A stretch of DNA of 64,000 nucleotides from the NCBI GenBank assembly GCA_002682825.1, contig NOKP01000007.1:1426001-1490000 (forward strand), in the 5' to 3' direction. Positions 45,901-57,729 of this stretch are shown one piece after another. The notes under the pieces are model-generated. The model was not told the DNA's origin, did not search any database, and was given only the letters and a program-made list of their open reading frames with translations. Position 1 is the stretch's first letter, and each line of letters begins with the position of its first letter. This DNA comes from Neonectria sp. B-13 (lineage: Eukaryota; Ascomycota; Sordariomycetes; Hypocreales; Nectriaceae). The position numbers were made by a program, and so were the translations under genes.

Positions 45901-46175
45901 CAAGCGATCCGAGCATCCGTCTCGCGCTACAGTACCGGCTTTTGGACGGGAAGGATGGCAAAGGGCCACGACAATCTCCCTGGCGTTGGGCAAGAGTCAC
46001 CCACGAAGGGCTGAGATATAATTCGTCCCGCGTTGAAAGAATCTCTAAGGCGAACACCTTGGTAGATCTTCTAGAAGGCAAATCTCCTCACGACCTCGTC
46101 GGTGTGTCGCGAAGATCGTTGCTCCGGTGGACGTACAATCTGCAACACCTTCATAGCGCTCGGACCCGTAAATAG
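42969..46175 (+). CDS. Large GIY-YIG-like domain protein
   Basis: Three exons (42969-43331, 43391-43626, 43694-46175) join in phase to 1026 residues. The second intron (GTATGT...CATAG) is required: without it the frame stops at 43691-43693. Exon 1 encodes a very basic region (MIRRQSRLRRRDADGRP and on), a possible nucleic-acid-binding or nuclear-targeting segment; translation could instead start at the ATG at 43318. Residues about 130-200 (FPNLRDCMTCLVNKLAGDA) precede a segment with GGYVNGVT, YIRFYCGQSSRLRVRI and HAGEIRNG, which fits the GIY-YIG nuclease pattern (Y, G, R, H, with a less certain downstream glutamate). ALHYFVLARGHGHR and ARFLRLW then follow. The long C-terminal part has no domain I can name. 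Similar large proteins occur in many Pezizomycotina without known role. Confidence 0.75.
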
Positions 46176-46713
46176 GCTACTGATGAGCTAGACATACGAG
46201 CGGAAGCCGAAAAAGGTGCATGCACTGGATGAGAATGGAGTAAGCCAGCATCACCAAAGCCTTGATAAGAAGCTAGTGGAGTTAGGAAGTCGTTTGGAGT
46301 CAACGAAAGTAGCAAACCATGTGTGTTAAGCTTTACTGGAGTGTGAAGGGGCAACCGTTATAGTGGCTGAAAGAATAAGAAGATACTGTGTTCGGGGCTG
46401 AGGTGTATGCCTATTTGTAATGAGGGTAAAGCAAGGGTTCTTACTGTGCTTTCCTACGTCAAAGTTCACTACTTAAATGCACGATGGAGACTAGCAGGGG
46501 GGCCTAGAAAAACGGCAAGTATGCAGGGTGAGCTACCAAAGTGTATGAAGGAGGTGAGTTATTATTTAACTAGAAATTGCTGCTGAAACTGTGGCTGATT
46601 GTCCCCCGTACGTTGACAAGGACACTTGCTGTCGACGGTTTAGACATCAATGACATCACATGACTGTTTAAATTGACTGTGTCGAACCTCAACAGAACAT
46701 TAACCCTGTAGAC
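46176..46713. other. Intergenic region
   Basis: Converging 3' ends of the GIY-YIG-like gene and the O-methyltransferase gene. No further gene is supported. Confidence 0.5.
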
Positions 46714-48128
46714 TCAAAGCCTCACACATTCAATGACGGCTATACCGGATCCTTTACTTCGGTGAGTCGCAACAATCTTCAGCCCCGCTTCCGAAGCAAT
46801 GGTTTGGAAGTTTTCAAGCGTTCGCTCTTTGCCACCCAGAGTAGCCATGAAAATATCTGTGGCGGAGGCGATTGGAGATGGCGGATTGTTCAGAACCTCC
46901 TCTACGATTAGAAGCCGGCTGTCAGTCGCCATGGCGGACTGGATCTGGCGCAGCATGTTCACCGCATCTCCATCACCGTAGTCATGCAAGCAGCGTCGAA
47001 TGTAGTACACTAGCGCACCTAGAAGAAAACGAAAAGTCAGCCATGGTACCGGCTTCTGAGATGTGAAACGGAGTTCAACTTGCCTTTCACGGGTTGTTCG
47101 GTGTGGAAGTCTATGGCAATGAATTGAGCCGTAGCAAGCTCACCCGTAGCCGCTAATTTTGATGCCTCAACGACATCTGAAAGGTCTTCAACGACACAAC
47201 GGCTTGCAGGAAGACCTGGTGTGGCATGGAAAATAGCTTCGAGGGCATGGCCTTGTCCGCCTCCGACATCGACAACAAGAACTCTATCTTTTATCTCTTC
47301 TGCCTTTGAAACAAGCCAGCCAAAGTCGTATGACCCGACAACCGGCAGATTCTTTGCCATGGCGACCATACAGGTCATGAAACTAGCCATTCTGGGTTGG
47401 TCTCGGTGCATGTGTTCCCACACAGTCAACTCGGGGTTGCCGGCAGCAAAGGCATGGATCGTTCGATGTCTTCCAATAGGCTCTCTGAGAGTATACTTGT
47501 CAAAATAGTCGGGCATGAAGACTAGAGACCGTAAGTGGCTGTCAAATCTGTTACGAAGGTTAGCTCTCTTGAATCGTGACGGCTTCTCCAACATCAGAAT
47601 GGGCGACACCTACCCGTTCTCCACTAAAGAGCTCATCGGGCTAGAGGATACAAATAGCCTCGATACTTCGGTGTGAGCAACTTGATCTGTGCCGACCTGA
47701 TTCAATACACCAGTGGCTACAAGCATCCAAGACAAGCGAGCTTCGCATTCAATGTCAGTAACCGCGCTTGATTAGAGGGGAGAGAACTTACTGATGAGCG
47801 ATTGTTCAGCATTGAGCTTAGCCGCAATTTTTTCATAGGAGATTGAGCCGTCCACTGGGATGATCTCGAACACCTTCCACTTGATGAATAGTCGCAACGC
47901 AGCAAGTTCAGCCATGGCTATCATCGACTCCATCAGCCGCTCTTGGGGCTGTTTGACGGTCTTGAGAATGTCATTGGCGGTTGCAGTGAGCTTGCCATGC
48001 TGTTCGCGGGAAATACTTGGAGATTCAGGCTTATTCCTGATGCTGACTGCAATTTCCGTGAGTTGCTTGGCCCAAAACTCTAGCTTGTCTGCCACATTGG
48101 CATTGTGAAGCGAAGTGTTGGAGATCAT
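46714..48128 (-). CDS. SAM-dependent O-methyltransferase
   Basis: Transfers a methyl group to a hydroxyl on a small molecule, usually a phenolic or polyketide in fungal secondary metabolism. Four exons are read on the minus strand from the ATG at 48128. The N-terminal winged-helix dimerisation part includes MAELAALRLFIKWKVFEII and YEKIAAKLNAEQSLIS, continuing after an intron with TRLSWMLVATGVLNQVG. The catalytic domain shows VLVVDVGGGQGHALEAI (SAM-binding motif I), VVEDLSDVVEASK (motif II) and, after the last intron, GALVYYIRRCLHDYGDGD with the usual catalytic histidine region. It ends RSKGSGIAVIECVRL. No signal peptide. Divergent from the Zn2Cys6 gene at 48520, 391 bases apart, which is the likely regulator. 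No polyketide synthase or NRPS is in this window. Confidence 0.87.
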
Positions 48129-48519
48129 GATGAAGAAGCAGCAATTATGCTTTAGCGCTATGATATGGAAAGTTTAAAATTCTGGAAAATTACGAGGTTT
48201 GATACAGGCCAAGAAAAGAATTCATGATTTCGTGCCTCGGTATTGTATTTGTACTTGCTTCTGAGCATGAATCCCGAGCCCGAAACTCGGTGTTATGAAC
48301 TCGGTCTAAGTACGACCTAGTCTAAAAGAGCCCCACAAACTCAGGGAACGGAATTTTGCGGGTCTCCTAAGTAATCTCGGTGTGGGTCGTTCAATTTCCC
48401 GAAGATTTACGCTACGAGTCTCTGACCAAGCCGACGTGTTCTCACAGTGACATGAATCAAGCTCGGTTGTCTGTATCTCACCTGTCCTTAATCCGTGGTC
48501 ACCAACCCGAGGCTTTGAA
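48129..48519. promoter_or_regulatory. Shared divergent promoter region
   Basis: 391 bases between the O-methyltransferase and the Zn2Cys6 regulator start codons, long enough for two promoters. Two CTCGGT-containing segments (about 48286 and 48376) and GCTCGGTTG near 48460 contain CGG; I could not define a clear operator. Confidence 0.4.
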
Positions 48520-50869
48520 ATGACGGAACAATCATCATCCGACTTACTTGGGGCTACCAGGCTGCCCAAACGTCGGCGGCCTGCTACCGCCTGCGAGCAG
48601 TGTCGTCGTCGGAAAGTCCGGTGTGACCAGTCTCTGCCCTGCGGACCTTGCAAACGGTCTCGGGCCGGCTTAGGGTGTTCTTATCAGCCAGAGGTCTTTT
48701 TCAATATTTCATCCCGAGTCACGGCTTCTAAAGAGTCTGACAAAGATACCTGTGCTACACCAACACCTTTCATTGATCCCGGTTTCAACCGACCTATCAC
48801 TCCTAGTCAAGATGCAGAGAGCAGGGAAAGTCTCCCTTTTCGTCAAGGAAATATAGAGGGGCAGAATCTTAGTGAATCCACACTGAGTAATTTACCTGCA
48901 CCGCGGCTGCGTAATGGCTTGGACAAGACCCGGCTCTTCGGACGCAGTCATTGGATCTACACGGCAGAGAGATTGGTGAGGCAAACTACCCAGTTCCATC
49001 CAATATGTTGCCTTGAGTCCTCTTCTAACCCAGATAATAGCCAGGCATTCTCGCCAACTTTGATGCAAAAGAAGTGGACTTCACGTTGGATGGCGGTGGC
49101 GCAGACATCGTTGCGCAGTTCCTCGAAGTTCGAAGGATTCGTCGTGCTATAAAGGTTCAAAGCTCGACGAGGACAGACGATATTTCACTCAATCACTTGG
49201 AGATTATTCCCCCAAAGGAAATATGTGACGGGCTCATAGCATGTTATGCCCGCACCTTTGATCCAATCTATCGCATCATCCACCTTCCATCCTTCCGGAC
49301 TGACTACGATCGATTCTGGCAGGACCCAGCTTCGTCCAAAGTGCCGAGGCACTTCATTATGACGTTGCTTGTGACTCTCGCTATAGGAAGTACCTTTTAC
49401 ACCGGTAGTGAAAGCTTTGATATTCGACATCGTGCTCCTATCTGGATTCAAGCAGCACAATCCTGGTTGACAGGGCCTTCTGAGAAATCTACTCTCAACT
49501 TCGACGGGCTGCAAATATTTAGCCTATTGTTACTATCACGACAGACAACCCATAATGCTTCTGGCACGGGCTGGATCTCAGCAGGCTCTCTACTATCAAT
49601 GGCCATGTCGATGGGTCTGCATCAGAATCCCAACATTTTCCCGTTCCTATCGGGGTTTCAAGCTGAGATGCGCAAGAGACTATGGGCCGCTGTAGTAGAG
49701 TTGACTATTCAGTCTCACCTAGACTCGGGTCTAACAGTACTTCTATCTGGCTGCGATTTTGATTCTGCGGCGCCGCTAAACATTGATGACGAAGATGTTC
49801 ATCGTGGCGCGAAAACTTCCCCGACGCCAGGGAATGGCTTCACAGACTCGTCACTCCAAATACAACTGCTCGAATCCTTGCCTTTACGACTTGAGATAGC
49901 CAAGCTGGTTAATGGATTAAAATCCAATCATTCATACGAGAAGACATTGCAGCTTGGTTCAGAGATGAGGGCAGCATGTCGCCAAATGGCCACGTTTTTC
50001 AAAGACAGCTTGACTGTTCGCAATGGCTCGGCAAGCAAAGTGACCGACTTTCATCGCAGATTTTTCGACATCACTTTTCACAGATACATATTGCTTCTGT
50101 ATCGACCTTTCATGATCAGTTCACTGGATGATCCTAGATTTTACTTAGCACGCAAACTGTGCGTGGAGTCGGCTATGGTGATGGCGTCATACGCAACTGA
50201 AATGGCGGCATGCCTGGAAACAATTCAGCAAGATCACCTGTTTCTTCTGGCTAGCACTGGAAGAGGCTCTTTTAAAGGCCCTTTCAACATGGACGTAATC
50301 TTGGTTCTTGGACTGGAGATACTTGTGCAGTTGGATGAACAAGGTGCTGGGCATCTCGATACGGATCGCTTGGGTGAGCTGTTGCAAGGCACACGTTCTT
50401 CTATTCGAGTTGCTCTTGAGAAAACTCTTAGTCTTCTGCTTGAAATCCTGAAAGGTGGAAGTGTTAGTACTAAGGCTTACAACTTTTTGGCGGCATTGTT
50501 GGCCCAGGCCCGGGCAATAGAGTTGGGGGAATGCGGTCGAAAGGCTGCCTACGACAGCATCAAAGTCACCTTGAAGACTACCATCGATATTTTTCGGATG
50601 CATAGCAACGTTGGCCCAGAGTTGAGAGAGGGGGGCGTGACCCAGGAATCCTCCGAGATGAGTGCTATCCCACTGTTCAATTCTGAATCGTTTGTAAGTG
50701 CAGATTACAATAATCCTCGCTCGCGATGTATTCATCTAATGATTTGACGCCTTAGGATTTCTCTGCGAATTGGGACATATCCAATATTTTGTATTTGCCA
50801 GACTTTGACGGAGACAACCAAGTCGAGTGTCACTCTAATTGGTTTGATGGAGAAGATCCAGTGGATTAA
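48520..50869 (+). CDS. Zn2Cys6 transcription factor
   Basis: Nuclear regulator of 740 residues in three exons (48520-48975, 49041-50693, 50756-50869), all joining in phase. The zinc cluster is near residues 25-52: CEQCRRRKVRCDQSLPCGPC, then KRSRAGLGCSY, preceded by a basic KRRR patch. The middle homology domain begins at EICDGLIACYARTFDPIYRI and includes GSLLSMAMSMGLHQN and RKRLWAAVVELTIQSHLDSG. The C-terminal exon is short and acidic (DFSANWDISNILYLPDFDGD), a plausible activation domain. It is head-to-head with the O-methyltransferase and probably controls it. The acceptor of the first intron is chosen at 49039-49040 because the other AG nearby breaks the frame. Confidence 0.87.
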
Positions 50870-51163
50870 ATAAGTAAGCGTGGAAAGGTGGTCAGAAGCC
50901 ATGGGAATTCCCCTAATTCGTTCACTTTGCAAGCATGCAGGGGGGGTGCCCCAAAGAATTGGCTTGTCGGCAACTTCATCCTAACCTTGTTGTCACATAA
51001 ATCTCGCAAATATGGTCTTCAAATGAGTGGGCAAGAGGGTATCCAGCTTGCAGTATTGAAGCATGCACGGCAAAGGACTAAAGTGCGATGGAATTTGGGA
51101 AGAAAGTCAGATTCTAGATTAAGTAATTACCGGAATCATCACTGTCAAACGAGTATTAAAAGT

Positions 51164-53214
51164 TTACCACACGTTGCCTTTGTTTTGCTTGCCCTTTGTC
51201 TCTTCCAGCTTCCTAACATTGATGTTCTTCCACATGAAGAGGCAACCAAGGCAGAGCGGGATGAAAGCAACACCGGTAATAACCATCTTCCTCTGCACGT
51301 CCGAGTACGCGTCATTGATCGCTTCTCGAATCTCGCTGCCCGGGGGGTAAGACATCTGCACGGTAATATCGGCATAGATGGATGCCATGAGATCCTTGCT
51401 GTCATCGGGCAGCCTAGCGAGGAGCTGAACGGGGAAAATGTTGGTCCACAGTGCACCAGCAATAGCATAACCAACGGCTGCGCCAATGGATCCGAAGAGG
51501 CCGTACAGAGCAATGGACACGGCGATCTCCTGATGGGTGACGCGAGACATGATGGCGAGCTGGGCAGTGAGAGCCCAGACACCACTGTAGATGCCGTTGA
51601 ATAGCTGGCACATGACGAGGTAGCCAGTCTCTGTGTTGGGGGTTCGGAAGTGGATGAGCAGAGCAGTGCCGAGAACGGCAAATGGCATCATGGCAATGGA
51701 AGGCCACTTGAAAGACCCGATGTAGCGGATGGCGCTATGAAAAGGTCAGAACAGGTTTACATGCGAGGATAAATAGAAAACTCACATTCCAACGAAAGGT
51801 CCGATGAATGACGACATGAGGGAGAAAGAGTTCAGAACGTAGCCGGCACTGGTGATGTCGAGGTTATGGACAACCTGGAGATAGGAGAAGTAGTAGGAGT
51901 CCCAGCAGCTAGTTTGTTAGCGGTTAGTATATGCAAGATTGCGAAGACCCCGAATCAAGTTGATTAGGATACACTTACAAGATGGAACAGAACATGATGC
52001 CGTACATGAGACAAGAACCAAGAATTGTGCGATCCTTGAGGAACTTGAAGGGAATGTAGGGCACGGGCGAGAAAAACTTCTCCCAAACGGCAAAGGCAGC
52101 GAGTAGGACGATGCCAAGGACGATCATGGCAATGATGTACCCTATCTTCCAGCCATTGGGCGCGTAGAAAACAAGGCTAAATGGCAGCAGGAGCAGGGAG
52201 AATCCAAAGACGGTAAGGAACATGCCGATAACTGAGGCGGACGTTAGCGGGTGTCGCTGGAGAAGAATAGATCACCTTGGCATACCATCGAACTGGACAA
52301 AGTAGTACTTGGCGGATTCCCACGCGGTGCGGTTCTTGACCCGCTGGGGATAGATACCACGCGCCACGGCCTTCCGCTTGCTCCAGAGGAAAATCACAGC
52401 AACAGGGATACAGAAGACGATCTGGATGATCAGGAAGGCCCCAAAGGCCCAGCGGAAATTGACGTTGGTATAGAACAGGTCGGCGATCTTCGGGCCGGCA
52501 AAGGTAGTGGCGATGATGGGGGTCGAGTTGAGACCGAAAAGCACAATTCGGTTCCTGAGACTGGTGATGTCGGCTAGAATAATGGTGATGATGTATCCCA
52601 GGCCCAGGTGGCCAACCCAGTAGAGGGTGTGGGCAGCGGCGTACATCTCGACGTTGGTGGAGGTGGCCTTCATGATCATGCCGATGGTGACAAGAAGGAG
52701 CATGAACAGGAAGCCCTCAACGCGGCCCCAGATATCAATGACCTTGGCAATGGTGAGGTTGCAGACACCACCAAGGATGGTGGCTACGATGCCAACGGTC
52801 GCAAGCAGGCCGTGCTGGCTGAATTCCGAGGTGATATAAGGAACCAGGGTGCCCTGGACGGATTGGAGTAGCTGGTCGGTGAAAGAGACGAGGTAGAGGC
52901 TTTGTGCGTTGTCAGTAGTCTGGCAGAGGACACAACGAGTCGTGTTGAACTTACAGGACAAACATGACGATCAGCATCTGCTTGGACCAGACGGCGGTGA
53001 TGGCCTCGACTCGTTTGACACCATCCTGCTTGTTGGCCTCCTCATCACTGATCTCGGGCTTCTCGTCATCATGCAGGTCTTGCATTTCTTGGTCGTGGGA
53101 GAACCGCTTCTCGATCTCATGGGCGACGCTGGGGTGCACCTCGGCGGTTGGCTGAGGCGCCATTGAGTTGATGGCGGTGGGCTGAGGAGCCGCGGAGCTG
53201 ACGGTGGTGGCCAT
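51164..53214 (-). CDS. MFS siderophore-iron transporter
   Basis: Plasma-membrane carrier of the ARN/SIT (Mir) family with 14 predicted helices, importing ferric siderophores. The ATG at 53214 begins a long cytosolic N-tail (MATTVSSAAPQPTAINSMAPQ, with DDEKPEISDEEANKQDGVKR). Family segments: YLVSFTDQLLQSVQGTLVPY in helix 1, GGVCNLTIAKVIDIWGRVEG, ATSTNVEMYAAAHTLYWVGH and LADITSLRNRIVLFGLNSTP. A later CWDSYYFSYLQVVHNLDITS segment is typical of SIT proteins, as is the C-terminal loop with YPPGSEIREAINDAY before the last helix. About five exons; the stop is at 51164. Short introns lie near 52223-52270 and 52910-52950. An ATCTGATAA site on the same strand lies 485 bases upstream. No siderophore biosynthesis gene is adjacent. 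Confidence 0.9.
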
Positions 53215-54429
53215 GATGGATTAACTACGCAAGGCTAGAAAGCATGGAGAAGACGAGAGAGAGACAGCTGTGCGATCCGGGAGGGCGGACGAGGGCTTAA
53301 GAATACCACGCAAGCCCGCGGAAGATCCTTGGCGGGATCGGCGAATGTCCCAAGAAACGCAGTCATCCGTTCGCCAAGCTCGATGATTTCCATACTTCTC
53401 CACGTTGCAATCCACCGTCTTGGGAGTTGGGATGCTTTAGCGGCGAAGGATGCGCTTAGGTAGGATCGGGCGAGCAGCAACGGGCAAGCAAGAAGGCACA
53501 CGCCACCAGGTCGCAGCCTCTCTGCAATGCAAGGTTGCATCTAGTCAAGGATTCTGTGGAGTCGTAGAAGGCGGTTTCTTCTTAAAGGAGAAAAGATTGA
53601 TGATGGTCCCGTGCTATCAGCCCCATACCGACAATGTGGTTGGTGTGTCGGCCGGAGATGGATCCCAAAGCGCTGCTGATCCACGGTCTAGTCTTGTCTT
53701 ATCAGATGATCGAGATTAAAGAAGAAAAAATGTTCGGCGAACTTCTGCATCATGAATGAGGGGTTAACCCTCCAATCAGCAGGGCCGGAGACCTGGTAGC
53801 CTTTGAAGGAGACGCGGTAAGCGACGTCGAGAATGGTCGCCACCGCCGATGCTACTGAAGGGCCTAGATGGATGCTACGCCGCGGGCTGTGGATTTGTCT
53901 GCCGATGCTCGGTCATTTGCTCGGACTCAAGTAGGCCCCGCTGTTGTCTTACCACGCTACAGACAAGCGAGTCAGTCTACCGCCGTTTTATGAGAAATCA
54001 ACATGTCATGGCTCTTTACTCGGGTAAACCCATGAATGTATTACCATCGTGCTAGCCACTTCAGGACCAGAGGGGTTCACCACGTGCTGTTATAGAATTG
54101 CGGAGTACCCGCCCAACGGCACGGGTACTGAAGCTCGGATTTTATAACAGGAACCCTTGCAATAACAGTAACTATCTCCGTACCTTTATAATAATTGTCG
54201 TTAGTGTGAGGATATTTACGAAAATAGGAGAGTAATTCGGATTGAACGTAGCAATTTAATAGTGTTGAGCCTTGGGCTCACCTTTAGGTTAAGGTTAAGG
54301 TTACTTTAGTATTTACAGTATTTTCTTCCTATTACGTAGTTCAAGTTTTTGACTATTGAAGTAAAAAGTTAATATAAAATAGCTAAGGTGTAGTCATATA
54401 CAGAAGTTCGCGGCGACCTTCCTACAACA
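53215..54429. other. Upstream region of the siderophore transporter and AT-rich stretch
   Basis: About 1.2 kb with no supported gene. It holds an SreA-like GATA site (53699-53707) and a CCAAT at 53772-53776. From about 54150 to 54400 the sequence is AT-rich, with a short (TTAAGG)n run near 54284-54303. Confidence 0.5.
53699..53707 (-). promoter_or_regulatory. SreA-type GATA site ATCTGATAA
   Basis: Minus strand reads ATCTGATAA, an exact match to the ATCWGATAA element bound by iron-responsive GATA repressors (SreA/Fep1/Urbs1) in ascomycetes. It is oriented with, and 485 bases upstream of, the siderophore transporter start. A CCAAT box at 53772-53776, the binding site core of the CBC/HapX complex, lies 65 bases further upstream. 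This predicts repression by iron. Confidence 0.6.
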
Positions 54430-54825
54430 TCACGCCGGGGAAAGAGCGCTTAGTTTAGATTCAAATCCCGTGGCAAGGATCAAAGCATCGAGGTCATACT
54501 AGACGCCATCCGCCTTCAAACCATTCAGAGTGTACCTGTCAGCACCCTTGCCGTCTGTGTCAAAAATAGTAACATTGGGCTGGTTGAAAGCTTTCAAGTG
54601 GTCGTTGTGAAAAGGAGGCCGTTTGCACCAACCTGAATACCTTGCTTTCGGTTTCTCAGCCGTCGTAGCGTCCTTGATCGCTTCGTCAACGCGAGCTCCG
54701 ACTTTCTTAGCCCGGGGCACGTCCAACTCGAACAGAGAGGCAAGATAATGCTCGATTTTGTCCGGGGTGATTGGCTTTGGATGTTCCGTAATCCCAGACA
54801 GGACGCATTGCTTAGTCTAGCTATC
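54430..54825 (-). pseudogene. Fragment of a flavin-dependent (Baeyer-Villiger) monooxygenase
   Basis: The minus-strand frame reads GITEHPKPITPDKIEHYLASL, VPRAKKVGARVDEAIKD, then WCKRPPFHNDHLKAFNQPNV, FDTDGKGADRYTLNGLKADGV, an in-frame TAG near 54501, and YDLDALILATGFESKLSAL before a TGA at 54430. The WCKRP.FH, FNQPNV and LILATGFE segments are characteristic of the C-terminal part of fungal FAD-dependent Baeyer-Villiger monooxygenases. The remaining two thirds, including the FAD- and NADP-binding sites, are missing: upstream sequence to 55000 shows no continuation. So this is a truncated, inactivated remnant. It sits between the siderophore transporter and a LaeA-like gene. Confidence 0.75.
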
Positions 54826-55479
54826 ATTAGGGACTTAGTATTCCAACTGATTTATGATTCGAAACAAGATACTTAACAGACCTTTGTACATCATTCTAAG
54901 TTTTGACGCGGTACGTTGATCCGGGTCCTTCCAAAACAACTCAGTGCTCTTGGAGTTCGGTCTACGTTTGCCACATTTCGGATATCTCGAGTTTTGTTTC
55001 AGCGGTTGTGAAGAGCAAACGAGTCGATTATAGCTCCTACACCCTAAACTCCATTTTGTAAAAGCCTTATAGCTTCCTTAGTACTCATCCTATCATAGAT
55101 GATATCAAATCTTTAGGCGAGATAAGACGATAAACCACAGTCTCGGAGCTAATTCCGGGTGATTCTACAAAGCAATCATCCGGGGTTAACGCATCTGCAG
55201 TCTGTATGCTGTTGGTTTGTCTGCACTTGCATCATCCAATAGCGATGCGACAACACCGCGAAAACATCAACTGTTCGACATGGTATGTAGACCAGGATGC
55301 CTGCGAGGTTCGCGAATGATGGCCATTCGCTTATCCCGGTTCCTGCAACCACTTTGAGAAAGACTGCGACAAATACGGAAGGTGAGGTGATGTCTCCTGT
55401 TTAAAAACTCCCGCTGCGGGGTTTTCACCTTTTGGTTCTTTTCATCCTCGCATCGTGTTTGCTTGAGTAGAAATCCGTG
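54826..55479. other. Intergenic region without a supported gene
   Basis: About 650 bases upstream of the LaeA-like gene, containing no open frame of interest and no continuation of the monooxygenase fragment. Confidence 0.45.
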
Positions 55480-57067
55480 ATGGCTAAGAGTTCACCCAAA
55501 TCCAGCCCTAGTCCACCCGCCGAGGAACGTCCGCCCACTCCCTTAGCCATCGTGAGTGAAATCGTACGAACAATTCTTCTCATTTCAACCCTAACATTTT
55601 AGCCTGGACGTGGCGATCATGACTCAGTATTCGACGAGGTAAGGGAGAATGTGCTCACGCCAGGTGTACGGGAGGGAAGCTTACGCCGTCAACCCTAGAT
55701 TTCAGCCTTCAGCGAGACCACTTCTCTTACAGGGAGCATTCTGAAGTACCGCGAGGAAAATGGTCGCACGTACCACGCGTACAAGGCAGGATGTGAGAGC
55801 ATCATCAAACAACGAGTTGCCATCAAGCGAACTAATCATTCTTCCCAGCATATATTTTGCCAAATGATGAGGTCCAAAATTCAGTCACTGGTAGTAACAC
55901 TCTGCTGACTGGCCCATATAGATAGAGAATGAGCGCTTAGGTACAGTATCAAACGACAAATGCTTGACCGGTGAATCTAACAATGCCACAGATCAACAAC
56001 ATCACTTGTGTCTGCTGACACTCGGTGATCGTTTGTTCATTTCCCCTGCCGGTAAATACAAGCCACTGAAGCGGGTTCTCGATGCCGGATGTGGAACAGG
56101 CATCTGGGCGCTAGATATGGGTATGCTACAAATTTTCGTGCGCAAGCCAAGATCTAACAATATCAGCCGACGAGCATCCAGAAGCCGAGGTAGTTTCTAA
56201 ACTACCTGAGATGGCAGCCTTTTGTTAACGCATGCAAGGTCATCGGTGTCGACTTGAGCCCTATCCAGCCGACCTTGTAGGTCTTTTCCCATTACCGGAT
56301 GTTTGGTGCTGATATTGCATTAGTGTTCCGCCGAATGCCTCGTTTTTCGTGGACGATCTGGAGGCCGAGTGGACCTATACCAGACCCTTTGACTTCATTT
56401 ACATGCGCGCAATGACAGGGTCGATTCGCAACTGGCTCAAGCTATTCCAGCAATCGTTTGAGTATTATTTACGCCTGAGGCTCATCTTGAAATCTCAGTT
56501 CTGACACCTGTTACTAGCAACCTCTCCCCTGGCGGTTACATAGAGCTGCTGGATCCCATCTATCCAGTGACCTCCGATGATGGGACAGTGCCAGAAGATT
56601 CTGCAGTGTCCAAGTGGAGCAAACTGATGAACGACGCGGCCACCAAAATGGGCAGCGGCCTTGATTCTGGCTTGCGTTACAAAGACCAGCTGGTGGAGGC
56701 TGGATTTATTAACGTCGTAGAGGCGCCTTACAAGTGGCCAATGAATCCCTGGCCCCGGGACCCGAAGCTGAAAGAACTAGGTATCAAACCTAATATGAAT
56801 TACTAAATCATAGTGTGCTAATAGCTGTTTAGGAGCATGGGGCAATGTGAACCTAGTGGGGGGAGTTCAGGGTCTCAGCCTAGCGCTATTTACAAAAGTA
56901 TTAGGATGGAATCCAGAGGAGCTGGAAGTCTTCCTAGTCGATGTTAGGAAAGATCTGAGTGACAGAAAATTACATGGATACTGGAGAGTGTGAGTATGGG
57001 AATTCCAAAGGCCTGAGCTGGGCTGACTTAGTATAGGAATGTGGTTTACGCACAGAAACCTGAGTGA
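55480..57067 (+). CDS. LaeA-like SAM-dependent methyltransferase
   Basis: Class I methyltransferase of the LaeA-like fungal group, often tied to secondary metabolism; only LaeA itself is well studied. Many short exons. Exon 1 (55480-55551) gives MAKSSPKSSPSPPAEERPPT; exon 2 starts at 55603 (PGRGDHDSVFDE). Later exons give SILKYREENGRTYHAYKAG, the SAM motif VLDAGCGTGIWALDMADEHPEA with an intron inside, VIGVDLSPIQPTF, and FDFIYMRAMTGSIRNWLKLF. SNLSPGGYIELLDPIYPV, AWGNVNLVGGVQGLSLALF and a last exon ending VNVVYAQKPE at 57067 follow. This order and ending are standard for the family, and each splice site keeps phase where I checked. Intron number is high, so exact limits in 55640-56000 are uncertain. 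The N-terminus is disordered and serine/proline rich. Confidence 0.82.
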
Positions 57068-57729
57068 GACCTGATCGCACCTTGCTGTGGGACCTCGGTT
57101 ATTTCCAGTTATATTCAGAGAAAAATCAACAGGCAACAAACATCTTCTTGAGAAACTGTGTCTAAGGGATAGTTTTACATACCTATTAATTAGTGAAGCA
57201 TGTAGATGCGTATCTTGGCTGGATTGAAGTCATCATACACCGAAGTGAACAAATGTGAATATGGGATTAAAAAACATCACAAGTAAATCGCCTCCTCCAT
57301 TTGCGGCAAGATTAGGCTCGCCATCATCCGCCAGACCTACTGTTCAGTGCACGTTTAAGCTTCTAAGCTATTCGCCTCATTGGAGGGTGAGAAAACAGGA
57401 CTTACCCTTGACGATTCAATAGACCTGACTACCTTGAAGTAAGATTCTTCATCAAGATTCAGCTTCATCAACGTCCTTTGCTATCTTCTAGATATAGTTA
57501 CTCTTTGATTAGGACGCCTACTTAAAGAGAGAATCGAAAATGCAATAGCCATATAAGCCTTATTAAAGTCACTTTTCCACATTTACTAGGACTTAGATCT
57601 ATCCTTTCTAATTGTAACAGCTCGTTCCCTTTTTCTCACAATACGCGCATTCCCTTTTAGTAATAGAGTCTTTCCCTTCACTATGAATAGTAACATATAT
57701 ATTGAATGTACACAGCTCTTGAATTTAAA
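57068..57729. other. Intergenic AT-rich stretch
   Basis: No supported gene. The sequence is AT-rich with pyrimidine tracts from about 57420 onward. Confidence 0.45.

Noticed and set aside
54284..54303. Telomere-like (TTAAGG)n run
   Set aside because: Only three short units, and the unit is not the TTAGGG of filamentous fungi; in AT-rich sequence this is not significant.
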